Source: Streptomyces spinosus | GTDB lineage: Bacteria > Actinomycetota > Actinomycetes > Streptomycetales > Streptomycetaceae | Length of the DNA stretch: 64,000 nt | Assembly: GCF_020400655.1 (NCBI RefSeq) | Contig: NZ_JAINRC010000023.1 | Location: forward strand, 1 to 64,000 | Direction: 5' to 3' | Shown: positions 17,921-27,066 of the stretch, piece after piece | Position numbering within the stretch: the stretch's first letter is position 1 | How the letters are laid out: each line of letters opens with the position of its first letter | Translations under genes and position numbers: made by a program | Notes under the pieces: model-generated | What the model was told of the DNA's origin: nothing | Seen by the model: only the letters and a program-made list of their open reading frames with translations | Databases searched by the model: none

Positions 17921-18322
17921 GTCTTGCTCATTCGCTCAGGCGCTGCGCCGCTACGGCGCCCGCGGGCCGGCCGGCTCGCCGCGGTGGCGAGAGGCCGTGA
18001 GGACGGGAGTGGAAACGGATGACCGGTCGTATGCATTCCGGTCGGCCCGGTCAGGGAGAGGTTCCCGACACTCGGTGCCTGGCGACGACCGCTGTACGGG
18101 CCCGGCCCGGTCGTCCCCGGCGTACAGCTGGGCGTCGGCCGGGCCCTCGTTGCAGTGCCAGCGGATGATCGCCTCACGCTCCAGCGCCCCGCAGGCGCCC
18201 GGATGGGCACCGTGCGCCGGTGAGTGCGCTCACGCGCCGGTGCCATCCGGGTGTCGTCCCACCGCGCGGGACCGCCGTCCGTGAGGCATACTAGGCGACC
18301 GGTCTATTTTTTGGAGTCCCCC
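17921..18322. other. Intergenic region between SALP and nitroreductase genes
   Basis: About 400 bp with no convincing gene. It serves two divergent promoters. The operator at 18291-18306 sits immediately upstream of the rightward gene. Confidence 0.5.
18291..18306. promoter_or_regulatory. TetR-type operator shared with 9204-9219
   Basis: CTAGGCGACCGGTCTA, reverse complement nearly identical to the site at 9204-9219. It lies 17 bp before the GTG start at 18323 and so overlaps the likely transcription start region. Confidence 0.6.
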
Positions 18323-18976
18323 GTGCGTACACCGACCCCTCACGAGCCCACGACGCCTGTCGACTTCTGGTTCGACCCCGTCTGCCCGTGGACGTGGCTC
18401 ACGTCCCGCTGGATGCTGGAGGTCGCCAGGAGCCGGCCCGTGGAGGTGACCTGGCACGTCATGAGCCTGGCGGTGCTCAACGAGAACAGGCTGGACGAGC
18501 TGCCCGAGCGCATCCGGGTGCTGATGGGCGAGGCGTGGGCGCCGGTGCGGGTTCTCACCGCCGCGGCCCAACTGCACGGCCCCGAGACCCTGGAGCCGCT
18601 GTACACGGCCCTCGGGGAGCGCTACCACCTGCGGCAGCAGCCCAAGAACCGGGCCACGCTGGAAGACGCCCTGCGGGAGGCCGGCCTGCCCGTGGACCTC
18701 GCCGACGCAGGCGACACCGACCGGTTCGACGAAGGCCTGCGGGCTTCCCACCACAGGGGGATGGCCCTGGTCGGCCAGGACGTCGGCAGCCCGGTCATCG
18801 CCGTCCCCGGCCGGGACGCGGGCAGCGACCCCGTCGCCTTCTTCGGCCCGGTGGTGAACCCGGCACCGAAGGGCGAGGAGGCCGCCAGGCTGTGGGACGG
18901 CGTGCTCGCCGTCGCCTCCACGCCGGGCTTCTACGAGATCAAGCGCACGCGCACCAGCCCGCCGGACTTCGGCTGA
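18323..18976 (+). CDS. Mycothiol-dependent nitroreductase-like DsbA-fold protein
   Basis: A 217-residue thioredoxin-fold protein of the Rv2466c-like family. The active-site motif is CPWTW in FWFDPVCPWTWLTSRW (about residues 13-28), a single-Cys arrangement typical of mycothiol-dependent oxidoreductases rather than CxxC DsbA. VTWHVMSLAVLNE and GSPVIAVPG near the cis-Pro are characteristic. GTG 18323 is chosen because TTGGAG lies just upstream; no initiator is nearer. Mycothiol use fits the actinobacterial host. The gene has an ACCGGT operator directly upstream, suggesting inducible redox or electrophile defence. Confidence 0.85.
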   Translation: MRTPTPHEPTTPVDFWFDPVCPWTWLTSRWMLEVARSRPVEVTWHVMSLAVLNENRLDELPERIRVLMGEAWAPVRVLTAAAQLHGPETLEPLYTALGERYHLRQQPKNRATLEDALREAGLPVDLADAGDTDRFDEGLRASHHRGMALVGQDVGSPVIAVPGRDAGSDPVAFFGPVVNPAPKGEEAARLWDGVLAVASTPGFYEIKRTRTSPPDFG

Positions 18977-19337
18977 GCGAACCGCCCGCAGCCGGTCCCG
19001 GTACGGCCTGGCCGGCCAGGCCTGGTCCGCGGGTCGGTGTCGGCACTCCGCCCCGGCGTGCCCTCCGTCCGCGTGGCCGGGTGCCGAGGGAACCCGCGTT
19101 CTGCGGCGGCAACCGGGCGCCAGGGCGGCGGGCCGGTCGGGAGAGTGATGACACGCCGGCAGGTCCGCGTCGGCGCTGGGGCGCCAAGGAGGCATGTTTC
19201 TCGCCGAGGCAGCCGGCCTTCCGGTTCTCCCCCTCAACGCCCAGCGGCCCCGCGGACGGTCACCCGTGGCCCGGCGGAGGACGGGACAGGGCCGCCGCTC
19301 CCGCGTCCTGCCGCAGTCGGGCGGGCCGGAGCGGCAG
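18977..19337. other. Convergent gene-free interval
   Basis: About 360 bp between converging genes. It includes a GC-rich palindrome near 19005-19025 (CTGGCCGGCCAGGCCTGG) that may help termination. Nothing else was identified. Confidence 0.45.
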
Positions 19338-20600
19338 TCAGCCGAAGATGCCGCGGGGCAGGGTCATCGACACGAGCCACTTGGGCAGGTCGACCGTCTC
19401 GTTGATCTTCAGGTCGCCGGCCACACTGCACAGGGCGTACGCCTCGTGCAGGCTCACCTGCTGGTCGGTCACCAGCCAGTCGATCATCTCCCGGACGGCT
19501 GTCTTGGCGTCCTCCATCAGATCCGGTCCCGTGCCCACGGTCTGGTAGTACCCCCGCTGCAGCATCTCCGCGGGCATGGTCAGCTGCGTGGGGTCCGCCG
19601 CGGGAACGATGGCCCGGGAGGAGGCGATCATGGTGTTCTTCACCAGGCCGAAGCGCAGCGTGACGGCCATGAGCGTCTCGACGGCGGTCCCCGTCACCTC
19701 CCCGTCGCCCTGCGCCATGTGCCCGTCCCCGGCGGAGAACATGGCTCCCGGCACGTACACGGGAAACTGGACCCGGGCACCTTTGACGAGTTGTCGGATG
19801 TCGGTGTTCCCGCCCATCGCCCCGCTGACGTCCGGCGGGAAGGTGCGGTACATGCCCCTGTGCAGCGGGGCGACCCCGAGGATGCCCATGAACGGGGCGA
19901 CGGGGACGCGCGCCTTCTTGCCCGTGTCGACGCCGGTGAACGAGGCGAGGCCATCGCTCTGACCGCGCTCGAACCCGAAGGTCTGCAGGAAGGGGGCTCC
20001 GCTGTTGTGGGCCTGGTCCTCGGGAATGGCCCCGGCCGCAGGTCCAGGGGTGGGGTCGCTCAGCTGCGAAGCCTCGCTCCAGGAGGCGAACGGAGCCAGC
20101 GCCTCCGGACGAAGGGAACCGAACAGGCCGAGGGCGGGGCTGACGGCGACGTAGCCGAAGTCCACCAGGGGAGCGACGTCCAGGATCTCCACCTCGAGGA
20201 TGTCGCCGGGCTCGGCGCCCACGATCTCCACCGGCCCCGTCAGCGGATGCACCAGACCCAGGTCGATGGTGAGGGTACCGTCGGGCGTCATCGTCCGTGC
20301 AGCCTCACCGATGTCCAGCGCGTCCCGGCACAGCAACTGGACCACTTCACCGGGCCGTACGGTGGCCACCGGCGGCAGGTCCCTGTTCCAGCGGTTGTGC
20401 AGCACCCTGCCGTACCCGTCCACGACGGTCTGCCCGCCCGGCCCCGCCGTCACGTCGGGGGTGCCCGAGCCGGCGACGTCCATGCCGCCGATGCCCTCCG
20501 CGCCGGCGGCCAGGCGGGACAGCGCGTCCGCGCCCGGTCCGGCGGACGCCTGGTGCCGCAGGCTGCCGTCCGGCAGGGTTCCGGAGTGGACGAAGCACAT
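19338..20600 (-). CDS. Acetamidase/formamidase family protein
   Basis: A 420-residue FmdA/AmdA-type amidohydrolase, expected to release ammonia from formamide, acetamide or a similar small amide. Family features: HNRWNRDLPPVATVRPGEVV, NPLTGPVEIVGAEPGD-type segment (here HPLTGPVEIVGAEPGD), PGAMFSAGDGHMAQGDGE near residue 290, and the C-terminal segment SLHEAYALCSVAGDLKI. The start is placed at ATG 20600 because the residues upstream in the same frame are Arg/Pro-rich with no family character. GGGAGGTATCACC precedes the ATG. It stands alone. Confidence 0.88.
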   Translation of the reverse strand: MCFVHSGTLPDGSLRHQASAGPGADALSRLAAGAEGIGGMDVAGSGTPDVTAGPGGQTVVDGYGRVLHNRWNRDLPPVATVRPGEVVQLLCRDALDIGEAARTMTPDGTLTIDLGLVHPLTGPVEIVGAEPGDILEVEILDVAPLVDFGYVAVSPALGLFGSLRPEALAPFASWSEASQLSDPTPGPAAGAIPEDQAHNSGAPFLQTFGFERGQSDGLASFTGVDTGKKARVPVAPFMGILGVAPLHRGMYRTFPPDVSGAMGGNTDIRQLVKGARVQFPVYVPGAMFSAGDGHMAQGDGEVTGTAVETLMAVTLRFGLVKNTMIASSRAIVPAADPTQLTMPAEMLQRGYYQTVGTGPDLMEDAKTAVREMIDWLVTDQQVSLHEAYALCSVAGDLKINETVDLPKWLVSMTLPRGIFG

Positions 20601-21470
20601 GGTGATACCTCCCGCGTTGCCGCGCCGGCCGAACCCGGGGAGCCGCCCGGGAACGGATCCGCCGGCGGATGTCGAGCCGCCGGCCCGCGGGAGTCGAGCC
20701 CTGTCACCACCTGGTGCCGTCTGATGGGGTCTGGCCGGTCCGCACACGACCGTGCACGGGCGCGTGTGCCCGCGGGCTCTCCCAGCAGGTTCACCCACTT
20801 CGAGCACGTCGGCAAGCGGGGCGCGGGAGCCGACGGTCCCGCGCGTCCCCGGAGTCAGGACCCGGCGGTACCTCGTCGACGACGCGGGTGGCGCGGACCT
20901 CCGGCCGTCCGCGGCCGACCTCGCCGGCCCCCACGCCGTACCGGCCCCGACGGGGCGCGGCACCGACCACCCGCGCCCGCGACGCGCTGTCAGCGGTTCC
21001 ACGGTGCGCCTGGCGGCGCCACGCGCCCCCTCCGGGGAGGTGACCGCGGCGCTCAGGCTCCCCGTACGCGAGAGCACGACCGGCTGACGTGACACGGGCT
21101 CCGGCACGGGGGTGCCGGCACCGCCGGCGCCGCGTCCGGGCCCACCCCGGCACGCCGACCGCGGTCCGCTTCGGCGACGTGTCCCGCAGTCACCGGCGGC
21201 GGTGTTGATCGAGGCACACATCAGCCCTAGGATATTGCACCGTCAAGCAAATGGGTCGTTCACGGCGGTTCGCGCCCGTGCGTGTTCCCGTCCGGCGGCG
21301 TGTGTCCGCCGGGCCCCCACGGACACTCCCGCGCCCGGCCCACCTCGGCCTCGAGGACCCGTTTCCCCGCCACCGGGCACCCACGTGCCGTGACCGGCCG
21401 CGGCGGGGAAACAGACTCGTGGGCGGGAGGCGGCCGGACCGCGTGCCGCACGGAGGAAAGAGGATCCCGG
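20601..21470. other. 870-bp gene-poor region with operator E
   Basis: No confident gene. A rightward frame at 20752-21087 has some ordered sequence (RTRRYLVDDAGGADLR) and may be a relic. The region ends with operator E (21235-21246) and the leader of the acyltransferase gene. The AT-rich TCAGCCCTAGGATATTGC before the operator hints at a lost or unannotated promoter target. Confidence 0.45.
21235..21246 (-). promoter_or_regulatory. Operator E
   Basis: TTGCACCGTCAA; oriented leftward TTGCTTGACGGTGCAAT, an exact consensus core. It is followed by CAAATGG, also seen next to the sites at 39896 and 54416. It is 225 bp upstream of the acyltransferase start and 635 bp from the amidase, so its target gene is uncertain. 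Confidence 0.65.
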
Positions 21471-22220
21471 GTGCCCCGCAGCGCACACAACCCCTACGGC
21501 TTCTGGTACCGGCTGGCCGCGGCCATCGCGAAACCGGTGCTGTTCCTACTCGTCAGACACCAGTGGCGGGGGATGGAACACATACCCGCCGAGGGCGGCT
21601 TCCTCACCGCCGTCAACCACATCTCCTACTTCGACCCGCTCACCTACGGGCACTTCCAGTACGACAGCGGCCGGCCGCCCCGCCTGCTCGCCAAGGCGTC
21701 GCTCTTCACCATCCCCTTCGTCGGCACGGTGCTGCGCAGGACGGGCCAGATCCCGGTCCACCGCGGGACCGCGGACGCCGCGTTCGCGCTGCGGGACGCG
21801 GTGGACGCCGTCAACAGGGGCGAGTGCGTCGCGGTCTACCCCGAAGGCACCGTCACCCGCGACCCCGGGCTGTGGCCGATGACCGGCAAGACCGGTGTGG
21901 CACGGATCGCGCTGACGACCGGGGCGCCCGTCATCCCGGTGGCCCAGTGGGGGGCCCACCGCATCGTGCCGCCGTACGCGCGCGGCGGTCGCGGCAACCG
22001 CAGGGTGCGGCTGGTCCCCCGCCAGCGGGTCCAGGTGACGGCCGGGCCGCCCGTCGACCTCAGCCGGTACCGCGGCCTGCCCCTCACCTCCGATGTACTG
22101 GCGGCGGCCACCGAGGACATCATGGCCGCCATCACCGCGCTCCTGGCGGAGATACGGGGCGAACAGCCGCCCGCGGAACGTCACACGCTCCGCCGGAAGG
22201 CACGCGAAGGCACCGGGTGA
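21471..22220 (+). CDS. PlsC family 1-acyl-glycerol-3-phosphate acyltransferase
   Basis: A 249-residue lysophospholipid acyltransferase. The catalytic HxxxxD motif is NHISYFD, the substrate motif YPEGTVTRD, and the block PVHRGTADA lies between them. GTG 21471 is chosen because CGGAGGAAAGAG precedes it and the motif spacing then matches family length. The earlier in-frame residues are low-complexity. It should transfer an acyl chain to lysophosphatidate or a related acceptor at the membrane. A hydrophobic N-terminal segment (LAAAIAKPVLFLLV) supports membrane association. Confidence 0.88.
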   Translation: MPRSAHNPYGFWYRLAAAIAKPVLFLLVRHQWRGMEHIPAEGGFLTAVNHISYFDPLTYGHFQYDSGRPPRLLAKASLFTIPFVGTVLRRTGQIPVHRGTADAAFALRDAVDAVNRGECVAVYPEGTVTRDPGLWPMTGKTGVARIALTTGAPVIPVAQWGAHRIVPPYARGGRGNRRVRLVPRQRVQVTAGPPVDLSRYRGLPLTSDVLAAATEDIMAAITALLAEIRGEQPPAERHTLRRKAREGTG

Positions 22221-22489
22221 GAAGCCGGGAGGTGTGAGCGGGCCGCCGGATGTCCCGGCGCCGGAACATGCGGGAACACCGCTCGCGCCGGATACACACC
22301 TTGCGGGGCGGACGGCGACACGTGTGCGGTATTCCGAAGACGCCTGCCCGGAGGCCGGCCGGACCGGGTGGGTGGTTCCCCTGATGGACGAGCACCCGTA
22401 CGGCATTCGTCACCCCGTGTCCGCCCGGCCCGCGCGGCTTCTGGCTAGCGTCGTGGAGCTTGTTCCATCGACATCCGCCAAGGGACACC

Positions 22490-24442
22490 ATGTGCACTCA
22501 CGCTGACACCTCCTCACACGAACCGGCCGGGCAGAGCCGACGCGGCTTCCTGCGCAACGCGACACTGGCGGGCGCCGGGGCGGCGGCCGCGGGGATCGGC
22601 GCCCCCCTCCTCGGCGAACCGGCCGCGTACGCCGCGGACGCCGCCGGAAGCGGCGGCACCGGTACGTGGAGCCCCGACCCCGACGCCCTCCAGTTCACCC
22701 TCGCGGTGATGCCGGACACGCAGTTCCTGTACTGGGGCAGCCAGGACAGCGTCAACAGGACGCCGCAGGAGGAGTCGTTCCGCTACATCATCCGCAACAG
22801 CGGGAGCGGAACCGACAACATCGTGTTCATGACGCACCTCGGCGACCTGACGCAGGACGCCGACCCGACGTCGTTCGACCAGGTCGACAAGGCGTTCTCC
22901 CTCCTGGACGCGCACGGGGCCGCCTACAGTGTGGTGGCCGGCAACCACGACGTGACCGGCGAGGACGACCGCGGCGACACGCCGTACCTGCGCACCCTTG
23001 GACCACAGCGCTTCAGACGCTCGAAGACCTTCGCCGGGGCGGACCCGACCGGCTACAACACCGCGCACGTCTTCCGGGCCGCCGGCCGCTCCTGGCTGGT
23101 GCTCGCACTGGACTGGCGGGCCACGGACCAGGCCTTCGCGTGGGCCGAGGACTTCATCAGGTCCCACCCGAAGATGCCGGTGATCCTCACGACGCACGAC
23201 CTGGTCTACTCGACCTACGATGACAACGTTTTCCCGTACGAGTCCGGCGATCCCGAGGACAATGCCGAACTCTCCGGCTACGGCCAGAAGATCTGGGACA
23301 AGCTGATCAAGAACAACGATCAGATCTTCCTGACCCTCAACGGCCACTACTGGCCGTCGGGCCGCACGACCAGGAAGAACGCCGCCGGCAACGACGTGTA
23401 CCTGCACATCGCCAACTACCAGAACCGCTACTTCGGCGGGGGCGGCATGATCCGGCTGTACCACTTCGACCTGGCCCGCGACACCATCGACGTCGAGACC
23501 GTCAACCCGTGGATCCTCGCCCAGGCCCCGGAGTCGCGCAACAAGCTGGCGGCCGAACACGCCCGGATCACCGGCCCGGTCGACGACTTCTCGGTGCCGA
23601 TCGACTTCGCGAAGCGGTTCTCCGGCTTCCTGCCCGTACCCGGCCGGCCCGCCCGCCCCGCCGCCGCGGAACTGGTGAAGGGCACCCTGGCCTACTGGCG
23701 CTTCGACGGACAGGGCGCGCCCGGCACCCCGCTCCCCGCCGGCCACACGATCCGTGACCTGTCCGGCAAGGGCAACGACCTCACGGTGGTGACCGTGCCG
23801 GGCACGGCCGCCGACGCGCTGACCTGGTCGCAGGACCACCACCCGGACCAGCCGGGCCACGCCAGCCTGAGCTTCGCGGGCGGGCGCGACCCGCTCCACG
23901 GCGCGTATCTGAGCACCGGGGCGAACGCCCCGCTGAACAGGGAGACCTTCCGCGGCGGGTACACGATCGAGACCTTCGTGCGGATGCCGCTGGACTGGGA
24001 CGCCGGCAGGAACGGTTTCGCGTCGGTACTGAGCCGTCGCGGCTCCGCCGGGGCCGCCGGCAAGCAGGGCAGGAACACGGACCCCGACGAGCCCCTGGTG
24101 CAGCTCTCCATCTCGAACAACGGCCGCGAGCCGCAGTTCAACCACTACCCGCTGAACAACACCTACCCGACCACCAACTGGGGGCACGGCCTGGTCGAGC
24201 TGAAGTGGTGGCACCTGGCGGTCGTCAACGACGGGCGCTACACGAAGCTGTACGTCGAGGGCGCTGAGGTCGTCGACAACCCGCGCCGGGTGTCGAGCGG
24301 CCTCACCACGCTCGGGCTGCCGTGGCTGGTCGGCGGTCACGAGTACGCGGGTGCCGTGGACATCGTCTTCCACGGCAACATCGGTGACATCCGTGTCGTC
24401 AACCGCCCCCTGTCAGCGGACGAGTTCCTCACGGCCGGGTGA
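22490..24442 (+). CDS. Tat-exported metallophosphoesterase with C-terminal LamG-like domain
   Basis: A 650-residue exported protein. It has a twin-arginine leader (SRRGFLRNATLAGAG, cleavage near AYA). A calcineurin-type phosphoesterase covers about residues 70-340, with MPDTQ, HLGDLTQD, VAGNHDVTG, LTTHD and LNGHYW metal motifs. A concanavalin/LamG-like domain follows at about 410-645 (LAYWRFDG; GGYTIETFVRMP; WWHLAVVNDGRYTKLYVEG). AAGGGA precedes ATG 22490. It probably acts on phosphate esters or cell-surface polymers outside the cytoplasm. A strong hairpin follows directly. Confidence 0.9.
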   Translation: MCTHADTSSHEPAGQSRRGFLRNATLAGAGAAAAGIGAPLLGEPAAYAADAAGSGGTGTWSPDPDALQFTLAVMPDTQFLYWGSQDSVNRTPQEESFRYIIRNSGSGTDNIVFMTHLGDLTQDADPTSFDQVDKAFSLLDAHGAAYSVVAGNHDVTGEDDRGDTPYLRTLGPQRFRRSKTFAGADPTGYNTAHVFRAAGRSWLVLALDWRATDQAFAWAEDFIRSHPKMPVILTTHDLVYSTYDDNVFPYESGDPEDNAELSGYGQKIWDKLIKNNDQIFLTLNGHYWPSGRTTRKNAAGNDVYLHIANYQNRYFGGGGMIRLYHFDLARDTIDVETVNPWILAQAPESRNKLAAEHARITGPVDDFSVPIDFAKRFSGFLPVPGRPARPAAAELVKGTLAYWRFDGQGAPGTPLPAGHTIRDLSGKGNDLTVVTVPGTAADALTWSQDHHPDQPGHASLSFAGGRDPLHGAYLSTGANAPLNRETFRGGYTIETFVRMPLDWDAGRNGFASVLSRRGSAGAAGKQGRNTDPDEPLVQLSISNNGREPQFNHYPLNNTYPTTNWGHGLVELKWWHLAVVNDGRYTKLYVEGAEVVDNPRRVSSGLTTLGLPWLVGGHEYAGAVDIVFHGNIGDIRVVNRPLSADEFLTAG

Positions 24443-24455
24443 GCAGTCGAGACGA

Positions 24456-24495
24456 AGCCGTCCCCGCCTCCTCGCGTACGGAAGCGGGGACGGCT
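24456..24495. terminator. Hairpin after the metallophosphoesterase gene
   Basis: AGCCGTCCCCGC pairs perfectly with GCGGGGACGGCT across a 16-nt loop. It lies between convergent genes. Confidence 0.8.
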
Positions 24496-24611
24496 GTCAT
24501 GGAGGGGGCCTGCGCAGGCCACTCGCCACACCCGGTCGACGGTGCACCGTGGACCGTGGGCCGGCTCGTCCCGGGCCGGCCCACCGGGTGAACTCCTCTC
24601 GTGCGGGCCGG

Positions 24612-25877
24612 TCACGCCCGTTCGTGGGCGGGATCCGGGTTCTCCCGCACCTCGTACATCCCCGTGCCGTCCAGGAAGCGGAGCGTGTTCAGGTCGCGCC
24701 GCAGGACGGCCTCCACGGGGTGGCTCAAGGTGAGCGTCGCCGGGTACCCCAGATCCCACGTGGTGGGCACGACACGGTCACCGGGTTCGACCAGCAGCGT
24801 CAGGTCCCGGAAGCTCTCCAGGCGCCGGACCTCGTCGAGGGCACGGTAGCGTACCAGCCGTCCCGACACCGGGGAGACGAGCGCCGCCCAGGCGAACGCG
24901 GTCCGGCGCCGGTAGTCGTTGCCGGCGCGCGCCCGGAAGCGTTCCGGTCTGAGGTACGCGTCGGCGGACCACTCCAACTGGCCCTCGCCGACGGCTTCCG
25001 CCACGTAGTAGGGCAGCCCAGAGGGCCGGGCGCCCGCTTCGACCAGGCGGGGGCCGTCCGGCGTCAGCTTGATCTCCAGATGCGCCGCGCCGTGCCGGAT
25101 GTCCAGCGCGTCGAGGACCCGGCGGGCGTAGGGCACCAACTCGGGGACCGCGGGATCGTCCGGGCGGAGCAGCACCTGCGCGACGACCAGGTCCCGCACT
25201 CCGTTCGCGGTGATGCGGTCGGTGCTCCACACGTCGGTGACCTGATGGAGGCCCGCACAGCTCACGGTGTTGACGATGTATTCGGCGCCGACCAGGTATT
25301 CCTGCGCCACGACATGGGTGTTGCGCTCGCCGAGACTGTTCACACGGTGCAGGAGCGCGCCGAGCGCGGCGGCCGAGTCGTCCGGGGTGTCGCAGAAGGT
25401 CACACCGTCACCGCCACCGGCGCGCAGCGGCTTGACCACCGCGGTACCGGCGAGTGCCTCGTGCCAGGCGCGCAGTTCGTCCTCGTCGTCGGTGCGTATC
25501 TGCCGCATGGCGGGCACGCCTTGTGCCTTCAGGCGTTCGATCTGCAGGTACTTGTCGCGGCGCGCCGCACTGAGCTCGGTGCCGTTGGTGGGCAGGCCGA
25601 GTCTTTCTGACAGCGCGTCGGCGAGCTCGACGCCCGACTCGCGTCCGGGCAGGACGGCGAGCGGCCGCAGAGCCGCCAGCCTGTCGGCGAGGCCGTCGAG
25701 GTCGCCGTCGTGCACCAGGGTCCGGGTGAACTTCGCCGAGTCCACCGGCGCGACCCCCGGAAGCAGGCCGGGTGTGCTCTGGACGTGTATCACCCCGGTG
25801 TCCAGGGCGGCGAACGCGTCGGTGTAGCGGAAGGCCGTCCCGAACGCGTCCACCACGGCCACCTGTGGTCCGGACAT
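24612..25877 (-). CDS. ATP-grasp carboxylate-amine ligase-like enzyme
   Basis: A 421-residue ATP-grasp protein. The N-terminal pre-ATP domain has a nucleotide-like strand (VAVVDAFG). The ATP-binding subdomain has VVKPLRAGGGDGV (Lys about 149), QEYLVGAEYIVN (about 192-203) and AHLEIK/RLVEAGARPSG (about 266-286), giving acidic metal ligands and the Arg after them. This pattern resembles L-amino-acid ligases and natural-product peptide ligases rather than carbamoyl-phosphate or biotin enzymes. ATG 25877 has a near-perfect GAGGAGGT site. It begins 16 bp after the PrnB-like gene, so the two are an operon. It likely forms an amide or peptide bond with the PrnB-like product or substrate (inference). 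Confidence 0.85.
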   Translation of the reverse strand: MSGPQVAVVDAFGTAFRYTDAFAALDTGVIHVQSTPGLLPGVAPVDSAKFTRTLVHDGDLDGLADRLAALRPLAVLPGRESGVELADALSERLGLPTNGTELSAARRDKYLQIERLKAQGVPAMRQIRTDDEDELRAWHEALAGTAVVKPLRAGGGDGVTFCDTPDDSAAALGALLHRVNSLGERNTHVVAQEYLVGAEYIVNTVSCAGLHQVTDVWSTDRITANGVRDLVVAQVLLRPDDPAVPELVPYARRVLDALDIRHGAAHLEIKLTPDGPRLVEAGARPSGLPYYVAEAVGEGQLEWSADAYLRPERFRARAGNDYRRRTAFAWAALVSPVSGRLVRYRALDEVRRLESFRDLTLLVEPGDRVVPTTWDLGYPATLTLSHPVEAVLRRDLNTLRFLDGTGMYEVRENPDPAHERA

Positions 25878-25893
25878 CACACCTCCTCGCGTG

Positions 25894-27066
25894 TCAGGAC
25901 GAGACGGCATGGAGGGCCTCGATCTCGCGGCGGGCCGCGAGCAGCCGGTACACCGCGTTGGTGAGCACGTTGCGCACGTCGAAACCGGATGTGCCCGGAT
26001 TCCCCTCGGCCAGGACGGTGCGCTCCCCGGCCTGTGCGGCTATGTCCCCGCGGGTCGTCCCGCCCGTTCCCGCGAACGCCTCCGGGATCATCTTCCTGGT
26101 CACGCCGAGATGCACCATGCGGAAGTCCGTGAACTTGTCGAGGACGCCGAGCAGTGCGGTCGCGGACTCCTGGTCCAGCTTGAGGCGGCCGTCGAGGACC
26201 GCCTGCGTGACGTTCTCCCCCTGTGCGGACTTCGCCCGCCGTTCGGCGATGAGTTCCCGGGACCACGTGGGGAAATAGGGCATGGACTGGTCGAGGTACA
26301 CCTCGTACTCCTCGGTGGGCGGGACGAGGACCAGCTCCAGCAACTGCACACTGGGCATGAACGCGCCGCTGGCTCCCCGGGGGCCGCCCTGGTAGCCCAT
26401 GTGGTAACGGCGGAAGGAGTTGAACTGCTCCCTGGTCAGCCTGCCGTAGCGCGCCATGCCGAGCCGGAACTCGTCGAGTTTCCGCAACGCCTCGTCCATG
26501 CTGTGCGCGAGGTCCTCCGGGGGCGGCTCCGACAGTGACGAGCACAGCCGGTCGTACGCCGTTCGTACCGCCGGCTCCGTGAGGTGGTGTCCCAGGTAGA
26601 AGTCGCGCTCCAGGCGCCCCAGTTCACCTTCCGAGAACACCCGCATGTGTCCGTGGCGCTGCCACTGTTCACTGTTGACGTCGATCAGGAGTTCGTAACT
26701 CATGTGCGGGTCCAGCGAGGGATGCCGCGCGCACTGTGCGGTGACGGCGTCCACCAGCGGCCGTGGGAACGCCTCCGGGCCGGCGGGCAGATAGCCGTTC
26801 AGCATGAAGAGCAGGTCCAGTTGCGTCACCTGTGCCGCGGCCAGGTCGTCGACCGGGAAGGCGTCGGCGCCGGCCTCTTCCAGGAGCCCGCACTGTTTGC
26901 CGGCGAGGGCCGTGTAGGTCATTTCCTGCCGTGACACGGCCGACAGGTCGGACGGCAGCTCGGAGAGAACGTAGTCACGGATTCTGCGCACGTGTGCGGG
27001 AAGTGGCTCGGGTGAGGGCGTTCGTGGGGGATTCTCCGTGCCGGAGAAGAGGTCTTCCGGGTTCAT
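25894..27066 (-). CDS. PrnB/IDO superfamily heme enzyme
   Basis: A 390-residue helical protein that I place in the indoleamine 2,3-dioxygenase/PrnB superfamily by motif order. These are a Gly/Ser-rich distal segment GGPRGASGAFMPSVQLLE (about 227-244), then YFPTWSRELI, then FRMVHL (Arg about 316, His about 319, the expected proximal heme ligand), then GTGGT (333-337) and GTSGFDVRN (358-366), and a closing LLAARREIEAL helix. PrnB remodels the indole ring of chlorotryptophan in pyrrolnitrin synthesis; IDO opens tryptophan. No halogenase is nearby, so a non-chlorinated Trp-like or other substrate is likely. ATG 27066 follows GAAGG. Operator F lies 50 bp upstream. Confidence 0.75.
   Translation of the reverse strand: MNPEDLFSGTENPPRTPSPEPLPAHVRRIRDYVLSELPSDLSAVSRQEMTYTALAGKQCGLLEEAGADAFPVDDLAAAQVTQLDLLFMLNGYLPAGPEAFPRPLVDAVTAQCARHPSLDPHMSYELLIDVNSEQWQRHGHMRVFSEGELGRLERDFYLGHHLTEPAVRTAYDRLCSSLSEPPPEDLAHSMDEALRKLDEFRLGMARYGRLTREQFNSFRRYHMGYQGGPRGASGAFMPSVQLLELVLVPPTEEYEVYLDQSMPYFPTWSRELIAERRAKSAQGENVTQAVLDGRLKLDQESATALLGVLDKFTDFRMVHLGVTRKMIPEAFAGTGGTTRGDIAAQAGERTVLAEGNPGTSGFDVRNVLTNAVYRLLAARREIEALHAVSS

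Noticed and set aside
20752..21087. Small rightward gene upstream of the acyltransferase
   Set aside because: A few ordered residues only; no start site or family recognised, so it is reported as a possible relic within the gap.
19194..21092. 632-codon rightward frame opposite the acetamidase gene
   Set aside because: Shadow frame without a fold signature; the leftward frame matches FmdA-type proteins.
24612..27066. Pyrrolnitrin gene cluster
   Set aside because: No flavin-dependent halogenase or Rieske oxygenase is present; only a PrnB-like enzyme is seen.
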